A stretch of 64,000 bases of DNA, taken from assembly GCA_949752745.1 (NCBI GenBank), contig OX457028.1, positions 22,614,352 through 22,678,351 of the forward strand, written 5' to 3'. A program made the position numbers and the translations under genes. This DNA is from Protula sp. h YS-2021. Its lineage: Eukaryota; Annelida; Polychaeta; Sabellida; Serpulidae. The notes under the pieces are model-generated. The model searched no databases and was not told the origin of the DNA. It worked only from the letters and a program-made list of their open reading frames with translations. Shown piece after piece: positions 54,665-64,000 of this stretch (positions within the stretch are counted from its first letter, which is position 1; every line of letters begins with the position of its first letter).

Positions 54665-57465
54665 AAAACAAAATACACAGCTGAAACTTTCAAACTAACA
54701 TGCGAAATGTACGTACACAACCATGCACAAAATTTGCAGGTTTAGAGACCCTGCAACACAACTTGGGTGTACTACCCCATCTCGTGACGTTCATAAATTT
54801 AAAGTCGGTGACTTCGTATAAGAAAAATGAACTGAAAATAACACAATTAAAACTTTCAAACTGACATGCGAAAAGTACGTACAAAAGCTACATGAAAAAC
54901 CATGCGAAATGTGCGAACACCAAAATTTTTTAAGCACGGAAACATCGGCAAATTTCCAAGTTTTGAAACCCTGTCACGTTTGCGCGTACGCCCTTCTCGC
55001 GACGTTCATAAATTTAAAGTCGGTCACTTCGTATAAGAACAATGAACTGCAAATAACAGGTAAAACTTTCGAACTGACAAGCGAAATGCGCGTTTATACA
55101 CAATCATGCGAAATGAACGTATAACAACCATGTATGTGACACGGTCTCAAACTTTTGAAAATTTTGCCGATGTTTCTTTAAATAAGCACATTTTGGTGTT
55201 CGCACATTTTGCATGGTTGTGTACGTACTAAAGTCGATGACTTCGTATGAGAAAAGTGAACTGCAAATAAAACTTTCAAACTGACATGCGAAATGTACGC
55301 ACACAACCATGCGAAATGTGCGAACACCAAAATTTTCTTAATCACGGCAACAACGGCAAAATTTCCAAGTTTTGAGGCTCTGTCAGATACCCTTTGCTTG
55401 TACTACCCAATCTCGCAACGTTCGTAAACTTTGAAATTGGTCACTCCGAACAGAGAAGTTTCGAACTGACAAGCAAAATGTACGCTAATACACAACCATG
55501 TGAAATGTAGTGCAACCACGCGAAATCTACGACGCAAGTATTTCTTTTTTTTAAATTCATCGGCAAACTTGGCAGCTTTTGTGACCCTGTCACATGAAAC
55601 TTATCCGTATTACCCATCACCGCCACTTTCATAAATTTACAGTGTGTCACTTTATACGAGAAAAATCAAATGGAAATAACACACTGAAACCTGATACGCG
55701 AACGCACATAACCATGCGAAATGTACGAACCAAAACACTTCTTAATACCTCGGCAAATTTGGCAGGTTGTGAGACCAAGCTGCATGAAAATTGTCCATAC
55801 TACCCAGCCCCGTGACGTTCATAAATTAAAAGTCGGTCACTTCGCATAAGAACAGTGAACTGCATGGAAAAACTGACAAAAAAAAAAAACTCCCCGCACT
55901 TGTGTAAACCAAAACAGAATCCCACAAACATGACATCACAGCGAAATGTCCGCAAAACAGTTTTTTTTTTTTTTAAACGGATCTGAAGCTTCATCCGACT
56001 TTTTATTTTTCTTGTAAAAATTTGAAAGGTATGCCCGCAACTGAACTTTGTCCCTGTGTTAAAATATCACATGCGAAATGTACGTCCACAATCATGTATG
56101 TAACAGGGTCTCAAACTTCGAAAATTTTGCCGATGTTTCTGTGTATTAGAACATTTTGGTATTCGCACATTTCGCATGGTTTTGTACGTACCAAAGTCTG
56201 TCACTTGGTGTGAGAAAAAAGACCTGCAATTAGCGCAGTTGAAGCTTTTGAATTGACAAGCCAAATGTACGTATACAACCATGCGAAATGTGCGAACACC
56301 AAATTGTTCTTACTCACAGAAACATCAGCAAAAGTTGCAAGTTTTGAGACCCTGTCACATATCATTTTCTCGTACTACATCATCTCGCAAAGCTCATAAA
56401 TTTAAAGTCGGCTACTTCTTATAAAAGCAGTGAACTGCAAATAACACAGCTAATACTTTCGAACAGACAAGCGAAATGTACGCACACATCCACACCCATG
56501 CGAAATGTAGTGCAACCACGCGAAATCTACGAAGCAAGAATTTCGTTTTTTGACACATCGACAAACTTGGCAGCTTTTGTGACCCTGTCACATGAAACTT
56601 GCCCGTACTACCCATCGCCGCCACTTTCATAAATTTACAGTCGGTCACTTTATACGAGAAAAATTAAATGCAAATAACACATTGAAACTTTCATTTGATA
56701 CGCGAACGCACATAACCATGCAAAATGTACGAACCAAAACACTTCTTAAATACTTCGGTCAATCTGTTAGGTTTTGAAACCCCGTTACATGAAAATTGCC
56801 CGTACTACCCAACCCCACGACGCTTAAAAATTTAAAGTCGGTCACTTCGTATTAGAACAATGAACTGCATGGGAAAAGTGATACAAAGAAAATTCCCCGC
56901 ATTTGTGTAAACCAAAACAGAATCCCAAAAACACCACACCACAGCGAAATGTCCCCAAAATAATCTCTTTTTTTAAACGGATCTGAAGCTTCATCCGCCC
57001 TTTTTGTTTCTTGTAAAAATTTGAAAGGTATGCCCGCAACTGAACTTTACCCCTGTGTCCTAAAATATCACATGCGAAATGTACGTCCACAACCATGTTT
57101 GTGACAGGGTCTCAGGCTTGGAAAATTTTGTCGATGTTTCTGTGAATAACTACACTTTGATGCTCGCACATTTCGCATGGTTTTGTACTTACAAAGTCGG
57201 TCACTTGGTGTGAGAAAGTGAATTGCAAATAACACAGTTTAAAAGCTTTCGAACTGACAAGCGAAGTTTACGTACACACCCATAGCCATGCGAAATATAG
57301 TGCATCCACGCGAAATCTACGAAGCAAGTATTTTTTTTTTAAATACATCGGCAAACTTGGCAGCTTTTGTGACCCTGTCACAGGAAACTTGCCCGTACTA
57401 CCCATCGCCGCCACTTTCATAAATTTACAGTCGGTCACTTCATAAGAGAAAAGTCAAATGCAAAC
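54665..57465. repeat. Tandem repeat of about 1 kb rich in CATGCGAAATGTACG
   Basis: Nearly three units. 'GTATGCCCGCAACTGAACTTT' recurs at about 56029 and 57029. 'CGCACTTGTGTAAACCAAAAC' variants recur at about 55894 and 56898. 'GGTCTCAAACTT' recurs at 55142 and 56108. Within each unit a sub-repeat of about 100-150 bp carries CCATGCGAAATGT(A/G)CG, TTTGAGACCCTGTCACAT and AAATTTAAAGTCGGTCACTTC. Non-coding; frames found here are fortuitous. Confidence 0.75.
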
Positions 57466-57467
57466 TA

Positions 57468-57999
57468 GAGCAGTGTGCATAGGCCACATATTCCCCACAG
57501 GTAATGCTCTACCACATCCCTCAAAACACATGTCGCAATTTCATGTCCAGCAAATACATCCGCATCTACCCCTCCAGGCCTCTCTACCATCCTGCAAGTC
57601 CAGCAGCTTCTGCAACAAAACAAAATGACAGACATGAGAGTTACACAAGCAAATGGTAAATGCATTTATGTGATATAAGCGAAGACCTGGAGGGCCACTA
57701 CTGCTGCTGCCGTACTTGGATTTTGCAAGTGAAATCCTGCTCAGGTAGTGCTTAAGCAATGCCTAAGCAGGATTTCACATACAAAATCCAAATAGGACAG
57801 CAGCAGTAATTGCCCTCCAGGTCTTCCGGAATCACAACAGTGGGCATTGATAAGCAGTCCGTTTCGCCGACAATCATAACGCACGAAAAATGTTTTGAAT
57901 TCTTTAAAATGCCAACATCTGGTTGGCTTGACCAAATCTGCACAAGTGCTACATATATCACGATACTCCTTCCGACACATCTCAGCAACAATTCTTACC
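57468..57999 (-). pseudogene. Disordered downstream exons of the PWWP gene (uncertain)
   Basis: Minus-strand pieces with coding character: MCRKEYRDICSTCADLVKP (about 57975-57900) and, after an acceptor TTGTTTTGTTGCAG at 57605-57618, a frame ending RPGGVDADVFAGHE, VLRDVVEHYLWGICGLC and TAG near 57468. Paired CxxC groups suggest a Cys-rich finger; a distant resemblance to the ADD finger of DNMT3 (CR....DIC.SC) is speculative. No intron phase links these cleanly to the upstream exons, and a local inverted duplication (57681-57826) cuts through them. They may be a decayed or rearranged end. Confidence 0.3.
57681..57826. repeat. Inverted duplication of an exon-like segment
   Basis: Arms 57681-57752 and 57755-57826 are reverse complements at about 85% identity, starting GAAGACCTGGAGGGC and running through TACTGCTGCTG, TTGGATTTTG and GTGAAATCCTGC. 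Both arms, each read outward-in, encode EDLEG.YCCC..WIL.VKSC. Confidence 0.85.
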
Positions 58000-58141
58000 C
58001 TTTATAAATGCAAAAGCATCACTTACCCAGCAACTCAGAAGACGCCCCTTCAACAGCCGATTCCGCATTCGCTGAGAGTATTGTGTCTTTCTCGCCCTGC
58101 GATGAATGTGTGTGTTCCCCCTCTTCCCTTTGGTCTCTCAC

Positions 58142-59907
58142 AAAGCTCTTTTGACGTGGTATCAACGCCTGTAATGACGCAATCGCTGCCCGAACTACGT
58201 TCTTCGGATTGCGCCACCCCCTCCCCAACGGTGGCCGTAACTTCTGTGTCATGGCTTTTGATCGCTGCAACGGGGATATTGTATGAAAATGTAAACCATT
58301 TAATCTGTGCAAGCGAAATGAACAGATGTTTTTAAAATTAATTTAAACTCTGTGGTTAATTTTCTTCAAATGCCAATGTTTCATTCTAATGTAACAGCCG
58401 AGTCATAAACTATAACGTCCTTATTTCATCCTTGAACAATTTAAAGCTTAGCCGCACAGGACATGCACGTTCAAAATTCTGACAACAGTCCGTTTCGCTT
58501 CAGTCTTACAAGTTCCGGTTCAGTAAAATAACGAAACTGCCCTTCGGATCACACTCACACAAACCAAAAAAATGTCGAATGAAACGAGAAATACGCGTCA
58601 AGCAAAATATATGTTCTATATTCTTCCACTTGTAATTACCTGAAATAGGCGCAGGGATATTTTCCGCTGCTTTCTTAATCTGTCTACAGGCTTGGTTAAT
58701 ATCCGAACTGTCATCACTATCTTTAAGCGGTCCCCCAACAATTTCACCCACAAAATGGGTCAAGTGGCTCTGATCCCTGCCGCATAACCTCTTTGCGGCT
58801 TCTGCCCAGGCCCTGATGTATCCCTTACCGGGATTTTTACACACCTCGTCTGCAGAAAAAAATGACGGAATGCTGAATCATTCCACATTTCATTCCATAT
58901 AAATTTAGACGCACATAAATCATTCCCAAAAACCATGCGAAAACACACTGTGCGTAAAGGAAAACGATACCTTCTTATCATTCCAAGGCCTGAGCACAAA
59001 AATTACACGTACACAATGGTCATTTCAATTTCCCTTCCACGCAAGTTACAGAGAGAACCGATACCGAAGGGCAAATTTAAAAATAGGTGGTATAAGGAAT
59101 AAGTAAAATCTTGTATATACAGTCCGTTTAGCAATGAGAGCGTGCAACTGGCAATAGAGGGATTCAGCACTTCATCTAAGATACTGAAAAAATACAAGTT
59201 TTTCGGGTCTGATGCTTTCGGCTAGATAATCGAACCTGCAAACTCATGAAGCACTATCATGCAAAACTCAACAGAAACGGAGACTGGCAAACTATAAAAC
59301 GACAAAACAGACATTTAATCCAATCACAGGGAAGGAAAAAAATCTGTCATTTCTTAATAACATATTACCAATTCCCACAGCCACAGGAAACGGTTTGAGC
59401 TTCCTGGGATCGTAAACTTTCTCCGGACTAAAAATGAAAGAATGTATCACTCTCAGCTGCTGTAAGAAGGACGTCACTTCTGTCGTTGTCCAGTTTTTAT
59501 TTCAGTTATTACAGGAGCAAAAAAATGCTACAATACACTGGTCTTTCAACTCTACACAAGTATAATTTCTGCGAATAGGACGTCATCACTCCACAAGAAC
59601 ATGCAAAACAAAAGGGAATCTAAATCAACCTGGTTTACAGGACGTCCACGACCTGGAAAGGAAAGCAATAAAAGGACGTCCACGACCTGGAAAGGAAAGC
59701 AATAAAAAAATGTTTAAGAACTTACGCAAAGTCAAAACCGCAAAACGAGACTTCTATACTTCCGTCAGGGTCCCGGCCTTCCACACGTGCAGGCCACCAC
59801 TTCATTCTGTACATGTGAAGAACAACGTCACCTGTTCGGTAGCGCTGCAGATCAACGGACTGTTCTGAGACCTTGGCCTTTTTAATCCACCCTTTTTTCC
59901 GCAGCAT
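58142..59907 (-). CDS. PWWP-domain chromatin protein, partial (exons)
   Basis: Exons on minus: 59726-59907, 59369-59427, 58640-58849 and probably 58142-58264. The first three join in perfect phase with canonical GT-AG borders. Exon 1 encodes a Lys-rich lead (KKGWIKKAKVSEQ) and the PWWP beta-barrel: YRTGDVVLHMYRMKWWPARV, then DGSIEVSFCGFDFA. The WWPARV is the family motif and forms part of the methyl-lysine cage. Exons 2-3 give PEKVYDPRKLKPFP and the helical part (GYIRAWAEAAKRLCG). A Ser/Asp-rich linker follows (DSDDSSD) and, in exon 4, SSGSDCVITGVD. PWWP domains bind nucleosomes with methylated H3K36; the rest of the protein and its identity (DNMT3-like or other) are unclear. ATG 59905-59907 may be internal rather than the start. 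Confidence 0.65.
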
Positions 59908-61245
59908 CTGTGAAAGCAATAAGAGAAATATCATTAGCTGAATATATTGGGAATTTGAAATAAAGACACCACAATCCATAAATCTTAGCGAAACAAACCG
60001 ACAAGTGACGGGATACATTTTGTGTAGCATTGTGATTTTCGATCTTTTTTTTACTGTTATATGGCCATATCGGGGCCCCCTGCCACATTATCCTGATATG
60101 AGGCATTCAAAATCTCTCTAACCGTTGTACATGGAGTCCCTCACGGACTAGCAAGAAGGAATCCAAATCTTAGGTATGACCCGACAGCATAAGCTATAAC
60201 TGCGCGAAATTGACCGATTTTTTTACATTCTAAGAGACCATCCATGCCGTTTGTTTTCTATCATTTACATCCTAATCCCACCTGAATTCAGCCGAAACGC
60301 AAAAAATTTCCGCTAAAAGCTAAGTGCGAATTGGCTTATTCTTTAAGCGTTCAAGACGGAGAGGGGGGGGGGGGGGTCAAAGCATCCGGACTGCGTTCAG
60401 GGCAGGGGTTTAAAATTGGCAAAAGTCTGTGTACGTATTAACAGGGCTGGAAATTGGCGGGGGTCCGAGACCCTCCTTTTTGGCTACCCAGAGTCCGACA
60501 GAGCCGCAAAAAATCAGGTCTTCTTGCGCCCTATTTTATCTTAACACGGTTCGGATCCTCCCTAAATAGCTTTGGACCTTCCTTTTTCAAAGACACGGGT
60601 CCCAAGGACCCGGGCCTAAAAAAGTTAGCTTCCAGCAGTGGCTACTTACCAAAAATTGTACACCAAGAAATCCATGAACAGACAACATCGACAGCATTTT
60701 CAAGCAAAACTGAGCAACAATTTTCTGAGCGAACATTTCTCGACATTTAAATCCGTAAACTGACAAGGCATGCTAGCTCAAAAAAATGCCGCCCTTACAA
60801 GTAAGCCTGTATTTTTACAGCAGCATCTTACACATTCTTAAAAAAATGTCACAAATCACACCAAATACGCTAAACAAACATTTTCACGTGATTCACAAAA
60901 TGTGTGTATTTACCTTTAGGCATATCCTCATTAACTTTTTATCCACTTTTAAGTTTTTCAAAAATTATCCACATGTAACCTGGACGCTTTCTGCATTGAA
61001 GTGATGCTACCAAGAACAAAGCCGCGCGCATACACCTCGTGACAAGTTAATTTGCATATACTGAGTCAAAAAAAAAAAAAAAAACATTCAAGTTCATGTA
61101 CACAGTGTAGTGTTTCGCAGATAATTTCATTCCAAACCTTGCATATTTTTTTTATAAACTAACACAAGCTAAAAAATATCGCCAAACAAGCATTTTAATG
61201 GCAGAAAACCATTACAAAATGACGGATTATTTCGCGCGTAAACAG
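59908..61245. other. Upstream stretch without recognised exon
   Basis: The first exon(s) of the PWWP gene would be expected here or beyond on the minus strand, but none is recognisable. A G-run lies at 60363-60377 and poly(A) at 61070-61084. Confidence 0.4.
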
Positions 61246-61840
61246 TGACAAGGCAAGTCAATCATAAAAGTAGTGCTCACACAATTAAAACAGCGCACAA
61301 TAATATACAGTCAGCCTGTCATGAGCGTGGGAATCTCGAGCTTTTAGCCCGTTCACAGATCAAAGCAAATCTACTGCGACTTAGAGCTTCTGATACGTGT
61401 TTGAACTGGCTATTCCGCAGTGGAGGGGGGCGGGGGTGTGGATGGAGAGGGGAGAGGATCAGGGAAGCATATATGGGAAGAAAAATATGACAGTTTTCGC
61501 GTGTAAATAGTAACAAGGCAAGTCAATCATAAAAGTAGTGCTCACACAATTAAAACAGCGCACAATAATATACAGTCAGCCTGTCATGAGCGTGGGAATC
61601 TCGAGCTTTTAGCCCGTTCACAGATCAAAGCAAATCTACTGTGACTTAGAGCTTCTGATACGTGTTTGCACTGGCTATTCCGCAGTGAAGGGGGCGGGGT
61701 GTGGATGGAGAGGGGGAGGATCTGGGAAGCATATATGGGAAGATACATATGACAGTTTTCGCGTGTAAATAGTAACAAGGCAAGCCAATCATAAAAGTAG
61801 TGCTCAAACAAATAAAACAGCGCACAACAATACACAATCA
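61246..61840 (+). repeat. Tandem repeat of about 263 bp, 2.3 copies
   Basis: ACAAGGCAAGTCAATCATAA occurs at 61248, 61513 and 61775. Units share CACAATTAAAACAGCGCAC, GTGGGAATCTCGAGC, ACTGGCTATTCCGCAGTG and a GGGGGCGGGG(G)TGTGGATGG run. Confidence 0.85.
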
Positions 61841-62022
61841 CACATATACAGGTATGTCGGGAAACAAACGAGGAATCGCGATTTCTTGTCCAACTCGCGA
61901 AATGTACGCCAAAAATCTGACTTCGTTATTAGGGATTTTTGAGACATAAGTTGTATATGAAAATCTCGGTAGATTTTTTTTACATTCAATTCCGAAAGCG
62001 AAAATATATAAAAGACACAGCC
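61840..62022 (+). repeat. Dispersed repeat, copy 2 (partner 53886-54068)
   Basis: Directly follows the 263-bp tandem repeats. Near-identical to the copy 8 kb upstream. Confidence 0.8.
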
Positions 62023-62049
62023 TATCACATGTGCGTGAGAATGTCTCGC

Positions 62050-62600
62050 TTTAGCCCGCTGACAGATGCAAGCAAATCAACTGCGAATAGCCGTTTCGGT
62101 GTGTTTATCAATGTCAATTTCGCAGTTGGCGTGTACAAGAGAGGAGGAGTAAGGGTGAGGGGGATCTGGCCGGCAAAATTTCTTTTCACTTCCAGACTTT
62201 ACCAGTGCATTTCGCTTTTTGGGGAAAGGGTGGGGTTTACCCCGAATGCCCTCAACCCCGTTGTTGCACCAATTTAACAGTACAAATACTACAATTTTTG
62301 GCTCGAAAAAAAAAGCCGTTTTGATGTGCCAAAACGTTAAACCAGAGTGAAACGAATCGATTTCTCTCTCTCTCTCTCTCTCTCTCTCCTTTTTTTTTAA
62401 CAAAGCATACTCACGATTAAGGACAGTGAGATAGTGAACTTCAGTTAAAGCGATATTTTTTTTTAAAAAGGGAGGGGGGGGGGGGGGTTTGCACGTCATT
62501 GTCTCCCACTAGCTACACTAATAGAGCAATATATTTTTGAAGGATTGCGTCCTGCAATGAATAAAATAAGCCCATTTTAATGCGCAATTTCGCAGCGGTT
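62050..62600 (+). repeat. Dispersed repeat block, copy 1 (partners 63495-63640 and 63670-63950)
   Basis: Shares with 63670-63950: CAGACTTTACCAGTGCATTT, CGCTTTTTGGGGAAAGGGTG, GTTTACCCCGAATG, AATTTAACAGTACAAATACT, GAATCG.TTTCTCTCTCTCTC. 62510-62600 matches 63487-63560 (CTAGCTACAC.AAT.GAGCAA, TTTTTGAAG.ATTGCGTCC). Purine-rich G-runs accompany each copy. Confidence 0.75.
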
Positions 62601-63091
62601 GTGTATTGGAGAGGGGGGAGGGAGTTCTCGTGTGCTAATATCTTACGCTTAACGGTGTTAAACATTTTTTTATGACTAATAGGCTTTATCATTGCATTTT
62701 GCTCTTGGGACGGGGAGGGGAGGGGAGGGGGGGGGGTGGGCGGAGGGAGGAGTGGGGAAGGTCGCGCACCCTCCCTATTTGCGCTAATACAAAAATGCAC
62801 TTTTGAAGTATTAGTTTCAGTCAAAGTGAAACTAAAAAAAAAAAAAAAAAGACAGCACAATTAAGATTAAGGTCACCAAGCAGTGAAAAACGAAACTCAG
62901 TTTAAGCGATATTGACGGAAAGACTTAGTGTATATTAGACTTGTACGCACATGACACACGCTTGTACACCCCAGAAACATATAAAATGGCATCACTCAAG
63001 AACCTGCCTCTACACGGCGTAACCAAGCGAATTTGGGAGAATTTGGTGGCCACAGCACACTCAAGTTTAAGGGCATCAAATAATGAGAAAC

Positions 63092-63235
63092 AAGTAAGTA
63101 TTTGTGAAACACAAGCGGGCCCCAACCGCCCCCCCTCCAAAAAAAATCATAGGGTTATGAAGCGATGACGGACAGATGGACAGACGGACGGACACCCCAA
63201 ACCTATAGGCCCCAATCCGAAGGGTTGGGGCATAA
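63092..63235 (+). mobile_element. Solo pearl-like element, second copy
   Basis: AAGTAAGTATTTGTGAAACAC, GGGCCCCAACCGCCCCCC, GCGATGACGGACAGATGG, ACACCCCAAACCTATAGGCC, CCGAAGGGTTGGGGCATAA. Over 85% identical to 21873-22011, with the hairpin CCCCAA/TTGGGG intact. Confidence 0.65.
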
Positions 63236-63486
63236 TGAAAGCCAATTTCAGCGATATCCACAGAAAGAGTGGGTGTAAATAAAACATATGCGGACATGAA
63301 ACACGCTTGCACACGCCAAGAAAAAAGTTTAAAATGAATGGTACTGAGAGTTTACAGTAACTGCAGCTCACACGCGGCACGCATAGATGTCGCTTGCGAA
63401 ACTAACATGAACAGACATGAAACTCAGAAAATGCAACATTTTTTTCCGAGAAAAACGAACGAGGGGAGGAAGAGTTGCCCGTCATT

Positions 63487-63950
63487 GTATCCTCCTAGCT
63501 ACACCAATGGAGCAAAACATTTTTGAAGAATTGCGTCCGTCAGTCAATAAAACAGACCGTTTTTAGTACGTTTATCAACTACCAATTTCGCAGTTGGCGT
63601 GCGCAAGAGAAGAGGGGAGGGGGGGGGGAGGCTCTGGTGAGAAAAATGTCTAGGTTTAACGGTGTTAATATATATTTTTTTCACTTCTAGACTTTACCAG
63701 TGCATTTCGCTTTTTGGGGAAAGGGTGGAGGGGTTTACCCCGAATGAACCCCAACCCCCTCCCACCCCGTTGTTGTGCCAATTTAACAGTACAAATACTG
63801 CGATTTTTGGCTCGAAAAAACAAGCCGTTTTGGTGTGTCAAAACGCAAAGTCAATGTGAAACGAATCGCTTTCTCTCTGTCTCCCCCTCTCTCTCTGCTT
63901 TTTTTTTTAAATAAAGCACACTCGAGATTAAGGACAGTGACATAGTTAAA
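63487..63950 (+). repeat. Dispersed repeat block, copy 2
   Basis: Partner of 62050-62600, separated by about 1.45 kb, in the same orientation. Ends in a (CT)n tract and TTTAAATAAAGCA. The whole 61.2-64 kb region is built from a few related segments. Confidence 0.7.
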
Positions 63951-64000
63951 CTAAGTTAAAGCGATATTAACAGATAGACTGGGGTAAATTTGACTTGAAA

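Overview
The window is animal (metazoan) nuclear DNA. Genes have GT-AG introns, and most of the sequence is AT-rich intron or intergenic DNA full of repeats. It opens with the last exon of RACK1. Several dispersed repeats combine satellite units of about 160-180 bp, a (GGAC/ACGG)n tract and a terminal hairpin. That layout matches the 'pearl'/Helentron-associated elements known from molluscs, so a marine mollusc is the best guess; this is inference, not proof.

Layout. 0.7-1.0 kb: RACK1 terminal exon (+). 2.1-9.4 kb: pearl-like repeats and a small foldback transposon. 10.6-14.3 kb: a four-exon gene (-) for a 214-residue protein with two membrane helices and a Pro/Gln/Tyr-rich tail. 18.1-22.9 kb: a satellite element next to a decayed CR1/Jockey-type LINE, itself interrupted by a solo pearl-like insertion. 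24.7-25.3 kb: a second LINE 3' end. 26.2-41.5 kb: a 15.3-kb palindromic mobile element, the main discovery. 41.7-50.4 kb: diverged duplications and a long satellite. 53.9-57.5 kb: a tandem repeat of about 1 kb. 57.5-59.9 kb: exons (-) of a PWWP-domain gene whose downstream part is disordered. 60-64 kb: further tandem and dispersed repeats.

The 15.3-kb element (26198-41539) is flanked by a 6-bp direct repeat, CAGGCT, and its ends start 5'-AGTAGTTA. These are the terminal hallmarks of Polinton/Maverick elements, yet no DNA polymerase B, integrase or capsid gene is visible. It carries two versions of a two-gene cassette: a PC4/Sub1-like single-strand DNA-binding coactivator and a C2H2 zinc-finger protein. 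Each of the four genes has an array of AACATGTTGAAC-type palindromic iterons upstream. The arms also carry arrays of composite ETS/CRE and X-box sites, tRNA-like sequences and hairpins. The duplicate genes have decayed in a complementary way: one PC4 copy is frameshifted, the other lacks three core residues; one zinc-finger copy is whole, the other has a premature stop. The proposed reading is a non-autonomous or hitherto unnamed Polinton-related family whose own DNA-binding proteins may act on the iterons.
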